DNA of 64,000 nt, from positions 5,890,001 through 5,954,000 of the forward strand of contig NZ_JAJJMM010000001.1 of NCBI RefSeq assembly GCF_020905295.1, given 5' to 3'. The stretch is from Flavobacterium piscisymbiosum (GTDB lineage: Bacteria > Bacteroidota > Bacteroidia > Flavobacteriales > Flavobacteriaceae). The notes beneath the pieces are model-generated. The model did no database searches, was not told where the DNA came from, and worked only from the letters and a program-made list of their open reading frames with translations. Shown here one piece after another: positions 45,124 to 54,740 of the stretch. Every line of letters starts with the position of its first letter. The first letter of the stretch is position 1. A program made the translations under genes and the position numbers.

Positions 45124-45540
45124 ATGAAAGCATTTAAATTAGAAAACGAACCGAAAATAGCCACTGGATTTAAAACTCCGGAAAATTATTTTGATGATTT
45201 TTCGGCAAAAGTTTTACAGCAGCTAAACGAAGAGAAAGAAGTAAAAGTAATTCCGATTTACAAACGTAAAAAGGTACTTTCTATGGTTGCTGCCGCTGTA
45301 GTTTTTATTGCGTTGATGATCCCGATCGTAAACAACTATAATAACACTTCGAGAGAGCTTGACGAAGATACCTTAGAGACATATTTATCGTATCAATCTA
45401 ATTTGAATCAATATGACTTAATCAGGGAACTCGATACTAAAGACATTGAAAAACTGAATAAAAACGTTGCCCTTGAACAGGAAACACTTGAAGATATATT
45501 AGCATCAAATCCTAATCTTGAAAATTTAATTTCAGAATAA
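45124..45540 (+). CDS. Putative membrane anti-sigma factor
   Basis: 138 residues: an acidic N-terminal cytoplasmic part with the PENYFDDF block, one membrane helix at about 53-72 and an extracytoplasmic helical tail. This topology and its place 34 bp after the ECF sigma gene fit an anti-sigma factor; no zinc-binding motif is present. Confidence 0.65.
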   Translation: MKAFKLENEPKIATGFKTPENYFDDFSAKVLQQLNEEKEVKVIPIYKRKKVLSMVAAAVVFIALMIPIVNNYNNTSRELDEDTLETYLSYQSNLNQYDLIRELDTKDIEKLNKNVALEQETLEDILASNPNLENLISE

Positions 45541-45554
45541 AAAATATCAAAAAG

Positions 45555-46010
45555 ATGAAAATTAAAAATATACTACCGGTAATTCTATTCTTCGTCACCT
45601 TTTCGTTTTATGCCCAAGATAAAACAGATGAAAAGCGTGAGAAAATCAAAGCTTATAAAGTTTCGTTTTTAACTACAGAGCTTGAACTAACCTCTACAGA
45701 AGCAGAGAAATTTTGGCCCGTTTATAATGCGTATGATGACAAACAATTTGAATTGCGTCATGAAAAAATGAAAACGTATTTACGCAAATTAGACGATGAC
45801 AATATTACTTCGATGTCAGAAAAAGAAGCTGCTGTATTGTTATCTCAAATAGAAAGCACCGATAAGGAATTGTATCTTTTGCGTGATAAGTATAACACTA
45901 ATTTAAAAAAGATACTTTCGGCCAAGAAAATATTAAAGCTTAAAAAATCTGAGGATGATTTTAATAGAAAATTATTAAAACAATACCGGGATAAGGCTGG
46001 CAATAAATAA
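45555..46010 (+). CDS. Secreted helical protein of the ECF operon (Spy/CpxP-like)
   Basis: 151 residues with signal peptide (to about residue 20, FYAQ) and a helical mature part with LTSTEAEKFWPVYNAYDDKQ, similar to proteins annotated in flavobacteria as sensor of ECF-type sigma factor. It probably binds the anti-sigma protein in the periplasm and releases it on envelope stress; that role is inferred. Confidence 0.7.
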   Translation: MKIKNILPVILFFVTFSFYAQDKTDEKREKIKAYKVSFLTTELELTSTEAEKFWPVYNAYDDKQFELRHEKMKTYLRKLDDDNITSMSEKEAAVLLSQIESTDKELYLLRDKYNTNLKKILSAKKILKLKKSEDDFNRKLLKQYRDKAGNK

Positions 46011-46035
46011 AAAGCCAACATTAAAAGAACAACAG

Positions 46036-46086
46036 CGACAGGAACCCTATATAATAATACTTACTTTATTATTTAGGGTTCTTGTT
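46036..46086. terminator. Bidirectional terminator
   Basis: Long stem ggaaccctatataataa / ttattatttagggttct between convergent genes. Confidence 0.75.
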
Positions 46087-46095
46087 ATTTTAAAA

Positions 46096-47157
46096 CTATT
46101 TAAAACGAAGTCTTACTACTTTATTATGTCCTGCAGCAATTGCAGTGTTTCTATTTATAAAACGAATGGTAAAAAATTTCGTATCCGTTGATAATTGCGT
46201 CCAGTTTTCACCTCCATTCTGAGAATATTGTATTCCCTCAGAACCCACGCATATAATTTCTTTACCATTTCCTCCCGGAACGTATTGCACGCACGATGCG
46301 TATCCAAAACCCATTTCCTGACCTATTAATTTCCAGGTATTTCCACCATCTGTAGTAAACGCTTTGTTATCTGTTTTTTTGTTCGGAAGTTCATAATCAC
46401 CACCAGCAATAAATCCGTGTTTGGCATCGTAAAAATCTGCCGTAAAAATACCGGTCATTGTTTTTCCCTGCACAATAGGAGTTTCAATAACTTTCCATGT
46501 TTTAGCTTTATCCGCAGAGTAGAATACACGAGCTTTTTTTCCTCCTGAAACCAGCCATGTGTCATTTCCTTTTATTACAATATTCGAATTACTAGCAGCA
46601 AAAGCAGCTTCGCCCTCGGCATTCGTAGGCAATTTATCAGACAATATTTTTGTCCAGGTTTCTCCGCCATCACGCGTTACAATAATCGAAAAAGTATCTT
46701 CTGTGGGATCGCCAATTGCTATTCCTTCCTTATCATTCCAAAATTGCATGCTGTCGTAAAACACCTTGGGGTTCACTTCCTTATAAACTAACTTAACTTT
46801 CTGAGTTTTTTTTGAAACCTGATAAAGCAATGCAGGATTTCCTACACTTAGCAAAAATATGCTTTGAGAATTTTGAGCAATACTTCTAAATTCCAGATTT
46901 AGAGTATCACGATAAATACGATCTTCAAACTTCTCTTTTTTATCTAAATCATAATATCCAAATCGGGAATTATCAGCTCCGTACCAAATTTTATTCTTGT
47001 CGATTGAGATCGCTCTAATACTAATTTTATCCTGAAATAAAGTATCTATTTGTATTGAAGTAAAACCATTATAAAATGATCTTTCATCATTATGATTCAG
47101 CGCTTTAAAGGACATTAATAAAATTAAAGCACCGAAAAAAAATATTACTTTTCTCAT
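46096..47157 (-). CDS. Ycf48/BNR-repeat beta-propeller protein
   Basis: 353 residues with signal peptide and repeated GG(E/N)(T/N)W motifs (RDGGETWTKI, TDGGNTWKLI, QNGGENWTQL), typical of Ycf48-like or BNR/Asp-box beta-propellers. Probably periplasmic or outer-membrane; an oxidoreductase name is sometimes attached to these but no catalytic residues are evident. Confidence 0.8.
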   Translation of the reverse strand: MRKVIFFFGALILLMSFKALNHNDERSFYNGFTSIQIDTLFQDKISIRAISIDKNKIWYGADNSRFGYYDLDKKEKFEDRIYRDTLNLEFRSIAQNSQSIFLLSVGNPALLYQVSKKTQKVKLVYKEVNPKVFYDSMQFWNDKEGIAIGDPTEDTFSIIVTRDGGETWTKILSDKLPTNAEGEAAFAASNSNIVIKGNDTWLVSGGKKARVFYSADKAKTWKVIETPIVQGKTMTGIFTADFYDAKHGFIAGGDYELPNKKTDNKAFTTDGGNTWKLIGQEMGFGYASCVQYVPGGNGKEIICVGSEGIQYSQNGGENWTQLSTDTKFFTIRFINRNTAIAAGHNKVVRLRFK

Positions 47158-47278
47158 ATAAATCAGTTTTTTTTATTGCTAAAATACAATTATTTATAAC
47201 ATATAAAATAAGTTACTTGTTTTTTTCTGGCACAGTAATTGGATATCTCTGAATATTAATCTTTAATATGATTTTATC

Positions 47279-48544
47279 ATGAAAACTAATTTACTTTTAA
47301 TAGCGTTTGCAGCTTTAGTTTTTGGTTCTTGTTCAGCACAAAGCCAAACTACTGTATATGCAAAAAATTCAGATATAAGCGATAACTTAGACTTAAGAGC
47401 AGTAGCTTCTATCTTTGGTGAATCAGCCAATCTTCAGGATTTCGAAAGACGTTTGAATGATCCAAAATACCAAATCTCGAATCTTGATTTAAATGGCGAT
47501 GATCAGGTTGATTATTTACGTGTGATAGAATCTGTAGAAGACAGAACTCACGTTGTAATTATCCAGGCAGTTCTTGATCGTGATGTTTACCAGGACATTG
47601 CAACAATCGATGTAGAAAGAGATAATTACAATAAAGTAAGCGTACAGGTGGTAGGTAATACTTATTTATACGGAGACAATTATATTTACGAGCCGGTTTA
47701 CAGTGTTGCGCCAGTAATCTATACTTCATTTTGGGTAAATAATTACAGACCATACTACTCAACCTGGGGATGGAATTATTATCCAACATACTATGCTGCA
47801 TGGAGCCCTTATCCAATTTACAGATACAGAAATAACATTGGCGTTTATATCAACGTAAACAATCATTACAATTATGTAAATACAAGAAGAAGTTACAGAG
47901 CTCCGGTTTTATACGAATCAAGACGTACTTACGGTTACGAAACAAGACGCCCTAACTATAGCTTTGCTCAAAGACATTCTAACGTAACAAACAGATATGA
48001 TTTAGATCAAAGACGTATTGCAAGCAGAGAATCTAACAGAAATCAAAATACTTACAATACGAACAGATCTAATACCAATAGAGTATCTCCAACAGACAAT
48101 AGAACAACAAACAGAAACTATGCTGAAAACAGAACGAATACTGACAGAAGTTACAACACAAACCGTTCAACTCCCGTAAACAGAGGTAATTCGACTACGG
48201 TAAACAATAGCAATCCGGTAAGAGTTGAAAACACAACTCCAAGAACCGAAAACAGAAGAGATTACAGTCAGAATAATTCTAATGTTTCAAGAGAAAATTC
48301 ACAAAGAAACACGAACAACAGAGGAACTTATACTCAGAGATCAGAAACTCCATCTCCTCAGAGAACAGAAACTCCAAGAAGTTATTCAGAAAACAGAGGA
48401 AGTTCAGAAAGCAGATCAAGCTCACCAAGAGCTCAAAGCACACAACGATCTGAAGCTCCAAGAGCAAGCCAGGAATCAAGAAGCAGCCAGCCACAAAGAG
48501 AAAGCGGCGCAGGCACAAGAAGTTCAGGCGGAAGAAGAGGTTAA
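47279..48544 (+). CDS. Envelope protein with low-complexity Asn/Arg/Ser tail
   Basis: 421 residues with a lipoprotein-type signal (VFGSCSAQ). Residues 30-125 are a soluble domain with a DLNGDDQVDYLRVIE block (EF-hand-like acidic loop). A Tyr/Trp/Pro-rich stretch is at about 135-190. The last ~220 residues are almost entirely Asn, Arg, Ser, Thr, Gln, Glu and Pro. The tail is likely disordered and strongly basic. No close family is recognised. Ends at a terminator. Confidence 0.7.
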   Translation: MKTNLLLIAFAALVFGSCSAQSQTTVYAKNSDISDNLDLRAVASIFGESANLQDFERRLNDPKYQISNLDLNGDDQVDYLRVIESVEDRTHVVIIQAVLDRDVYQDIATIDVERDNYNKVSVQVVGNTYLYGDNYIYEPVYSVAPVIYTSFWVNNYRPYYSTWGWNYYPTYYAAWSPYPIYRYRNNIGVYINVNNHYNYVNTRRSYRAPVLYESRRTYGYETRRPNYSFAQRHSNVTNRYDLDQRRIASRESNRNQNTYNTNRSNTNRVSPTDNRTTNRNYAENRTNTDRSYNTNRSTPVNRGNSTTVNNSNPVRVENTTPRTENRRDYSQNNSNVSRENSQRNTNNRGTYTQRSETPSPQRTETPRSYSENRGSSESRSSSPRAQSTQRSEAPRASQESRSSQPQRESGAGTRSSGGRRG

Positions 48545-48572
48545 TATTAAATTCGCATTTCTAAATAAAAAA

Positions 48573-48606
48573 CTAAAGCACAATTTGACGATTGTGCTTT
48601 TTTTTA
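48573..48606 (+). terminator. Terminator after low-complexity gene
   Basis: Stem aaagcacaat / attgtgcttt followed by eight T. Confidence 0.8.
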
Positions 48607-48621
48607 TCTTTTTTCTTATAA

Positions 48622-48654
48622 TTGACTCTAATTTGTTTTAAAACAGTAAATTTG
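48622..48654 (+). promoter_or_regulatory. kup promoter
   Basis: TTG at 48622-48624 (-33) and TAAATTTG at 48647-48654 (-7) are spaced as in Bacteroidota promoters; the ATG follows 25 bp later. Confidence 0.65.
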
Positions 48655-48678
48655 CAACCGTCTTTTATAAAAACATAC

Positions 48679-50652
48679 ATGAGCGCATCGCATAAAAACT
48701 TACATAGTAAGTTGTCTATAGGGGGTTTATTGATAACATTAGGGATTATTTATGGAGATATCGGTACTTCTCCATTATATGTAATGAAAGCCATACTTGG
48801 TGATTATGCCATTAATTCTGATATTGTTTTAGGTGGGATTTCATGTGTCTTCTGGACTTTGACTTTACAAACCACCATAAAGTATGTTCTTATCACTCTA
48901 AGCGCTGATAATCATGGCGAAGGTGGTATTTTCGCATTGTATGCACTGGTCAAAAAAACCAAAATTCAATGGCTTATTGTCCCCGCCATTATTGGGGGAA
49001 GTGCTTTACTAGCCGATGGAATTATTACTCCTCCTATCTCGATATCATCTGCTGTAGAAGGAATCAGGGCATTTTACCCTACAATGGAAACCCGAACAAT
49101 TGTTTACATTGTTATCGGAATCTTATTTGTTCTATTTTCCATACAACAATTTGGAACCAAGCTAGTTGGGAAGTTTTTCGCTCCAATGATGTTAATTTGG
49201 TTTGCCATGTTAGGAACTCTTGGAACGATACAAATTATAAATCATCCTGAGGTAATAAAAGCCGTAAATCCTTACTATGCTTACCATTTATTATCTATTC
49301 ACCCTGATGGTTTCTTTGTACTTGGATTTGTATTTTTATGTACAACAGGTGCTGAAGCTTTGTACTCTGACATGGGACACTGTGGAAGAAAAAACATTAG
49401 AATCAGCTGGATTTTTGTAAAAACAACTTTAGTCTTAAATTACTTTGGTCAGGCAGCATATTTAATTCACCATGAAGGAAGTACATTACAACAATTAGGC
49501 GGAGAAAACGGAAATCCTTTCTATTTAATCATGCCGCATTGGTTTCTTCCGTTTGGGATTGTAGTTGCAACTTTGGCTGCCGTTATCGCTTCTCAGGCTC
49601 TTATTAGTGGATCATTTACTCTGATTAACGAAGCCATGAGATTGAATTTCTGGCCAAAAGTAAAAATCAAATACCCTACTGAGGTTAAAGGTCAATTATA
49701 CATCCCATCAATCAACTGGTTATTATTCTTTGGTTGTGTCGGAATCGTTTTACACTTCGAAAAATCAGGAAATATGGAGCATGCCTATGGTCTTGCTATC
49801 ATTTTATGTATGATCATGACTACTATTTTGCTTAATTATTATTTAATAATGAAAAGAGTAAAATTGTATTTGATGGTGCCGCTTATCACAATTTATTTAC
49901 TAATAGAATTCAGTTTCTTAATTGCCAATATTACCAAATTTGCAGAAGGTGGTTACGTAACGTTAATTATTGCGATGATCCTGATTTCGATCATGACGAT
50001 CTGGTATCTGGCTAAGAAAATTAATAAAAGCTACACTAAAATCATCAAAATTGACGATTATAAGAAAGTATTAATGGAGCTAAGCGAAGACTTATCTATT
50101 CCTAAATACGCAACGCATTTGGTGTATATGACCAATGCCAATCGTGTAGATGAACTAGAGGAAAAAGTAATTTACTCTATCTTGCAAAAACGCCCAAAAA
50201 GAGCTGATATTTATTGGTTTGTTCACGTAAACATTTTGACTGAACCATACAAAACACAATATAAAGTTACCGAGATCGCAAAAGACGATATTTACAGAAT
50301 CGATTTTAATTTAGGATTTAGAGAACCTACCAAAATCAATTTGATGTTTAGAGAAGTAATTCGCGATATGGTAAAACGTGGCGAAGTGGACATTACCAGC
50401 CGTTACGAATCTTTGAACAAAAACAATATTATTGGTGATTTCAAATTTGTATTGTCTGAGAAATTCTTATCAAACGATAATGATTTAAGATGGCACGAAA
50501 ATATTATCATGAACTCTTATTTCTTTATCAAGAAACTGAGTTTGTCTGAAGAAAGAGCTTTTGGTTTAGACAGTAGTTCGGTAAAAATAGAAAAATTCCC
50601 AATGGTGCTTCACGCTCCGGAAAACATCGGACTGACCCGAATTATCAAATAA
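48679..50652 (+). CDS. kup: KUP/HAK/KT potassium transporter
   Basis: 657 residues from the ATG giving MSASHKNLHS, which matches the usual Kup start before the first helix. Twelve membrane helices; the K+ uptake signature GIIYGDIGTSPLYVMKA is near residues 20-36, with ADGIITPPISISSAVEG and a cytoplasmic C-terminal domain of ~190 residues. Proton-coupled K+ uptake. Ends at a terminator. Confidence 0.93.
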   Translation: MSASHKNLHSKLSIGGLLITLGIIYGDIGTSPLYVMKAILGDYAINSDIVLGGISCVFWTLTLQTTIKYVLITLSADNHGEGGIFALYALVKKTKIQWLIVPAIIGGSALLADGIITPPISISSAVEGIRAFYPTMETRTIVYIVIGILFVLFSIQQFGTKLVGKFFAPMMLIWFAMLGTLGTIQIINHPEVIKAVNPYYAYHLLSIHPDGFFVLGFVFLCTTGAEALYSDMGHCGRKNIRISWIFVKTTLVLNYFGQAAYLIHHEGSTLQQLGGENGNPFYLIMPHWFLPFGIVVATLAAVIASQALISGSFTLINEAMRLNFWPKVKIKYPTEVKGQLYIPSINWLLFFGCVGIVLHFEKSGNMEHAYGLAIILCMIMTTILLNYYLIMKRVKLYLMVPLITIYLLIEFSFLIANITKFAEGGYVTLIIAMILISIMTIWYLAKKINKSYTKIIKIDDYKKVLMELSEDLSIPKYATHLVYMTNANRVDELEEKVIYSILQKRPKRADIYWFVHVNILTEPYKTQYKVTEIAKDDIYRIDFNLGFREPTKINLMFREVIRDMVKRGEVDITSRYESLNKNNIIGDFKFVLSEKFLSNDNDLRWHENIIMNSYFFIKKLSLSEERAFGLDSSSVKIEKFPMVLHAPENIGLTRIIK

Positions 50653-50674
50653 ATCAATTCAAAAAATACATTCA

Positions 50675-50710
50675 AAAAACACTCTTTTAAACTTATTAGA
50701 GTGTTTTTTT
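50675..50710 (+). terminator. Terminator after kup
   Basis: Stem aaaaaacactct / agagtgtttttt. Confidence 0.75.
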
Positions 50711-50774
50711 TTCTTTTTAAAGGAAGTTAAAACAACAATCAAAATTAAAAATTTAACTTTCAATCAATTAATAG

Positions 50775-50782
50775 TACCTTTG
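50775..50782 (+). promoter_or_regulatory. -7 box of RsmB-like gene
   Basis: TACCTTTG, a perfect TAnnTTTG, 17 bp before the ATG. Confidence 0.65.
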
Positions 50783-50799
50783 CAACTCAAATAAGTAAA

Positions 50800-52029
50800 A
50801 TGAGATTACACAGAAATTTAGTTTATACTACCATCGATTCTTTAAATGCAATTTTCAATGAAGGAGAATATGCAGACAAAGTGGTAGCAAGAGCATTAAA
50901 AAAAGACAAACGTTGGGGAAGTTCTGACAGGAAGTTTGTTGCTGAAACGATATACGAAATTGTTCGTTGGAAACGATTATACGCAGAAATTGCCGAAGTA
51001 AAAGAACCTTTCGACAGAGAGAATTTATGGAGAATGTTCGCAGTTTGGGCAGTTTTAAGAGGTTACCCAATACCGGATTGGAAACAACTGGAAGGAACTC
51101 CTGAAAGAAAAATAAAAGGACGTTTTGACGAACTTTCTAAAATTAGAGCCTTAAAAGAATCTATTCCGGACTGGATGGATGAATTGGGTGTAAAAGAACT
51201 TGGCGAAAAAGTTTGGGCTACAGAAATTGCAGCTCAAAACCAGCCTGCTAAAGTTATTTTAAGAACCAATACGCTTAAAGGAACCAAAGAAAGTCTGAGA
51301 AACACGTTGATGGATTTGAATATTGAAACAGAATATTTAAAAGACCAGCCTGAAGCCTTGGTTTTAAAAGAAAGAGCAAACGTATTTTTGACAGACGCTT
51401 TTAAACAAGGACTTTTTGAAGTTCAGGATGCCAACTCACAACTAGTAGCCGGTTTTATGGATGTAAAACCAGGAATGCGTGTGGTGGATACTTGCGCAGG
51501 TGCAGGAGGAAAAACATTGCATATCGCTTCTTTGATGGAAAACAAAGGACAATTGATTGCAATGGATTTGTACGAAAGCAAATTGAAACAATTGAAATTA
51601 AGAGCTAAAAGAAATGGTGCTTTTAATATTGAATACAGAATCATCGACACTACAAAAGTGATCAAAAAATTACACGAAAAAGCAGATCGTGTTTTAATTG
51701 ATGCACCTTGTAGCGGTTTAGGAGTTCTTAAAAGAAACCCGGATGCCAAATGGAAATTGAAACCTGAATTTATTGATAACATTCGTAAAGTACAGGCAGA
51801 AGTTTTAGAAAGCTATTCTAAAATTGTAAAACCAGGCGGAAAGTTAGTATATGCAACTTGTTCTGTTTTACCATCTGAAAATCAGGAGCAGGTAGAAAAA
51901 TTCTTAAAAACCGAAATCGGAAAACAATTTACTTTCATAAAAGATCGTAAAATTCTAGCTTCTGAATCTGGTTTTGATGGATTTTATATGGCGTTGTTAG
52001 AACGTAAAGATGCAGTAATTAAAGAATAA
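50800..52029 (+). CDS. RsmB/NOP-family rRNA m5C methyltransferase
   Basis: 409 residues. A NusB-like helical N-terminus is followed by the methyltransferase: SAM motif DTCAGAGGKTLH, the two cysteines of the m5C mechanism in DAPCSGLG and YATCSVL, and KPGGKLVY. RsmB-type enzymes methylate a cytosine of 16S rRNA. Which cytosine is modified cannot be read here. Confidence 0.9.
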   Translation: MRLHRNLVYTTIDSLNAIFNEGEYADKVVARALKKDKRWGSSDRKFVAETIYEIVRWKRLYAEIAEVKEPFDRENLWRMFAVWAVLRGYPIPDWKQLEGTPERKIKGRFDELSKIRALKESIPDWMDELGVKELGEKVWATEIAAQNQPAKVILRTNTLKGTKESLRNTLMDLNIETEYLKDQPEALVLKERANVFLTDAFKQGLFEVQDANSQLVAGFMDVKPGMRVVDTCAGAGGKTLHIASLMENKGQLIAMDLYESKLKQLKLRAKRNGAFNIEYRIIDTTKVIKKLHEKADRVLIDAPCSGLGVLKRNPDAKWKLKPEFIDNIRKVQAEVLESYSKIVKPGGKLVYATCSVLPSENQEQVEKFLKTEIGKQFTFIKDRKILASESGFDGFYMALLERKDAVIKE

Positions 52030-52035
52030 TTGAGA

Positions 52036-52100
52036 TTAAATTCCAATATTTTTAAATTCCAAATTCCAATTTTTATACTTGGAATTTGGAATTTTTTATT
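52036..52100. repeat. Dispersed aattccaaattcc hairpin (copy 1)
   Basis: aaattccaaattccaa pairs with ttggaatttggaattt. Copies 2 and 3 are at about 52573-52640 and 57703-57800, always between genes; a flavobacterial dispersed repeat that may act as a terminator. Confidence 0.65.
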
Positions 52101-52227
52101 TTGTTCCTATTTAATTACTAGATGTATAATCCCTAAGGATATATTTTTTGTCTGCTCTTTTTTTCTACCAATATTTAACTCCTAACGGAGTATTATCTTC
52201 TAGAAATAATAATTATTAAAATAAAAA

Positions 52228-52263
52228 GAAAGCCTTTAGAGAATTAAATCTAAAGGCTTTTTT
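52228..52263. terminator. Terminator upstream of GG-leader gene end
   Basis: Stem aaagcctttaga / tctaaaggctttt; directly follows the stop of the minus-strand peptide gene. Confidence 0.7.
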
Positions 52264-52266
52264 ATA

Positions 52267-52467
52267 CTAGGATAAATCTACAGGACACATATCTGGCGAA
52301 ATCAAACAATATGTTGGTATATTTTGGCAGGTAGGAGTTTGTGTTAATGGTTTTGAGCAACGCATTTGATAACCATTTAAATAATAAATATAATCACCAC
52401 CTTTAATTTGTTTTAGTTCATTCTTGCTTAGCACCTGAACACTTGGGAGATTTAGAATAAGTTTCAT
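52267..52467 (-). CDS. Double-glycine leader peptide (bacteriocin/RiPP-like precursor)
   Basis: 66 residues. Leader LSKNELKQIKGG (residues 14-25) is a clear double-glycine processing site. The 41-residue core that follows has four cysteines (C36, C46, C53, C60 by count) and is Tyr/Pro/Thr-rich. Bacteroidota precursors of this kind are exported by peptidase-containing ABC transporters. No transporter or modification enzyme lies in the neighbourhood, so it is an orphan precursor. Product unknown. Confidence 0.75.
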   Translation of the reverse strand: MKLILNLPSVQVLSKNELKQIKGGDYIYYLNGYQMRCSKPLTQTPTCQNIPTYCLISPDMCPVDLS

Positions 52468-52572
52468 AATTATTAGGTTTTAAAGTTAATACCTTATAAA
52501 TATAACTAAATTTTCTTACTTAATAATATAATTACATAAAACTAGACCTACTTAAAATAATCATTAAAATCC

Positions 52573-52640
52573 ACAAAAAATAAAAAATTCCAAATTCCAA
52601 TTGTAAAATTGGAATTTGGAATTTAAAAATATTGGAATTT
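52573..52640. repeat. Dispersed aattccaaattcc hairpin (copy 2)
   Basis: aaattccaaattccaatt / aattggaatttggaattt, perfect long stem, just downstream of the menE stop. Confidence 0.65.
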
Positions 52641-52642
52641 TC

Positions 52643-53686
52643 TTAAACCAAGCTTGGCTTACGCAACAACTTCCCGTTTTCGTTTTCTTTAAACTTCGGG
52701 ACAAAAACAATCTCTTTTGGTTTTTCATATTTATCTAAAACATCAAAAAACTCCGGCGCAAATTCTTGTTTCTCGCCTTCAATAACCAAAATTAATTTTT
52801 CGCCCAAAGAAGTATCCGGAACTCCGGTTACAAAGAATCTTCTATTTATCTTACCAATCAGTTTTGCTTCTATCTGCTCGGGAATAAGCTTCACTCCTCC
52901 ACTATTTATAACATTATCAATTCTTCCCAGAAAAATAAATTGATTCTCTCTTATCAACTCGACTAAATCATTGGTAACAATTGGTTCGTCAGAAATAGTA
53001 GCAACAGTGATCACCAAACATCCGCGATCATCCTGACTAATTTTTGCATTTGGCAAAACGGTAAAAACATTCTCTCCCACTTTTCTCGCAGCGATATGAG
53101 TAATAGTTTCCGTCATACCATAAGTCTCATAAACTTCGGTTTTTATCAACGGTAAAACTTTCTCTTCAAGAGCGGTATCCATTTTAGCTCCGCCTACAAT
53201 TAGTTTTTTGACATTTTTTAAAGCATCAATCGAATTCTGAACCTGCAAAGGTACCATAGCTACAAAATCATATACTTTTGTATTAAGGACCAATGGCTGT
53301 GTGCTCGGCGCTACAATATCCAATTCCAGACCCAAAATAATAGCGCGCACCAGCATCATTTTGCCCGCAATAAATTGTACAGGCAAACAAAGCAAAGCCG
53401 TATTTCCCGGTTCTAATTCGAAAAAATCTCCAGTCCCTAAAGCAGACTGAATCATCGCTTGTTTTTCTAATCGCACTAGTTTTGGAAGCCCGGTGGTTCC
53501 GGAAGTTTTCATCTCGATATACTCCTTATTATCGAACCAATCGAGCAAAAACTCTCCTATCGCGGCTTCATTGCTGCCACCTTCCTTTATATAATCATAA
53601 GCAACACGGCGCAACTCGTCAGCGTTTAAATGAAAACCATTTATCTTAAAATAGTTGTGAACATTTTTGTGTGTTAATTTTGACAT
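52643..53686 (-). CDS. menE: o-Succinylbenzoate-CoA ligase-like AMP-binding enzyme
   Basis: 347 residues, shorter than most acyl-CoA synthetases but usual for flavobacterial MenE. The AMP-binding P-loop KTSGTTGLPK is at about 58-67, with the ETYGMTET block and terminal NGKLLRK. It activates o-succinylbenzoate with CoA in menaquinone synthesis. The CPBP protease gene upstream is separated by 1 bp, so they are probably co-transcribed. Confidence 0.83.
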   Translation of the reverse strand: MSKLTHKNVHNYFKINGFHLNADELRRVAYDYIKEGGSNEAAIGEFLLDWFDNKEYIEMKTSGTTGLPKLVRLEKQAMIQSALGTGDFFELEPGNTALLCLPVQFIAGKMMLVRAIILGLELDIVAPSTQPLVLNTKVYDFVAMVPLQVQNSIDALKNVKKLIVGGAKMDTALEEKVLPLIKTEVYETYGMTETITHIAARKVGENVFTVLPNAKISQDDRGCLVITVATISDEPIVTNDLVELIRENQFIFLGRIDNVINSGGVKLIPEQIEAKLIGKINRRFFVTGVPDTSLGEKLILVIEGEKQEFAPEFFDVLDKYEKPKEIVFVPKFKENENGKLLRKPSLV

Positions 53687-53687
53687 T

Positions 53688-54626
53688 TTATAATTGATTT
53701 GAAATTTCTACAACATTTATTTTACCCGTTAATTTTTCTTTCCAGTTAGTCCAATTGTATTTTTTGCTAAAAATAAAAAGTAAAACTGGATAGATTATTA
53801 CAACCGGCAATATAACATCCAGGCCAGCAGATGGCTCTGATAAATCTTTAAAAAGAGAATGGGTTTGAAAAACCGACCAATCTGAAGTAACCAACAAAGC
53901 ACCAATTAAATTATTGGCCGCATGAAAGCCCAAAGCCAGCTCAATTCCTTCATCCATAAGGGTAATGACACCCAAAAATAAACCGGTTCCTATATAATAA
54001 ACCATAATAACATAACCCATTTTGGCAACTTCCGGATTAAAAATATGCATCAATCCAAATATAAGCGATGTCATTACCAGCGGAAACCATCTGTTAAGGG
54101 CCAGATTCGCAAATCCCTGCATCAAATATCCTCTAAATACATATTCTTCTGTACTGGTTTGAATTGGGATTAAAATCGCTCCTACAACAACTAAAATCAA
54201 AAAAGGAATTAATTTAAAATTCCATATAAAATTTTCCGGAGCGTTTAAATACACCACTACAAAACTTAGTATTGTAAAAAAAGACCAGAGAAAAAAGGAG
54301 AAAAAAATACGTTTCCAATCGACCTGTTTTCTTGACGTGGTAACCGATAAAAGTGTTTGATGATGCAAATACTTTACCACATAATAAATACCCACAAATG
54401 CAAAAGCAAACGAAATCATGACCAAAAACAAGGTAAGATTTGGTTCGAAGATTTTCATAACCGCAGCATTATCAGTTGGAATTACTTGTTTACCAGTCAA
54501 AGTTTTAGCCAAAACCGCAACCGAAAAAGGAATCTGACCTATAAATGACGCGATAATAATTAAAACTGACCCTATAAGATACAACCAAAACTTATTCTGA
54601 GATTTAATTCCTTGCTCTAAAAACAT
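53688..54626 (-). CDS. CPBP-family intramembrane metalloprotease
   Basis: 312 residues with about 8 membrane helices. Family motifs are EEYVFRG (EExxxR), GLMHIFNP and FHAANNLIG, giving the Glu and His metal site of Abi/CAAX-type proteases. Substrate unknown. Located immediately before menE. Confidence 0.88.
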   Translation of the reverse strand: MFLEQGIKSQNKFWLYLIGSVLIIIASFIGQIPFSVAVLAKTLTGKQVIPTDNAAVMKIFEPNLTLFLVMISFAFAFVGIYYVVKYLHHQTLLSVTTSRKQVDWKRIFFSFFLWSFFTILSFVVVYLNAPENFIWNFKLIPFLILVVVGAILIPIQTSTEEYVFRGYLMQGFANLALNRWFPLVMTSLIFGLMHIFNPEVAKMGYVIMVYYIGTGLFLGVITLMDEGIELALGFHAANNLIGALLVTSDWSVFQTHSLFKDLSEPSAGLDVILPVVIIYPVLLFIFSKKYNWTNWKEKLTGKINVVEISNQL

Positions 54627-54740
54627 ATTTATAATAATTTAAAAATGAGAATTCGATTTAACAACTAAATCTTACTTTTGGTCTTGCTAAAATACCTAAT
54701 TTTTAATTTAATTCCCTTAACTCAGCTTAAATATAACAAA

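Noticed and set aside
48225..48641. 138-codon alternative frame in the low-complexity gene
   Set aside because: It is a by-product of the repetitive Asn/Arg/Ser codons; the main frame has a signal peptide and a soluble domain and is the real gene.
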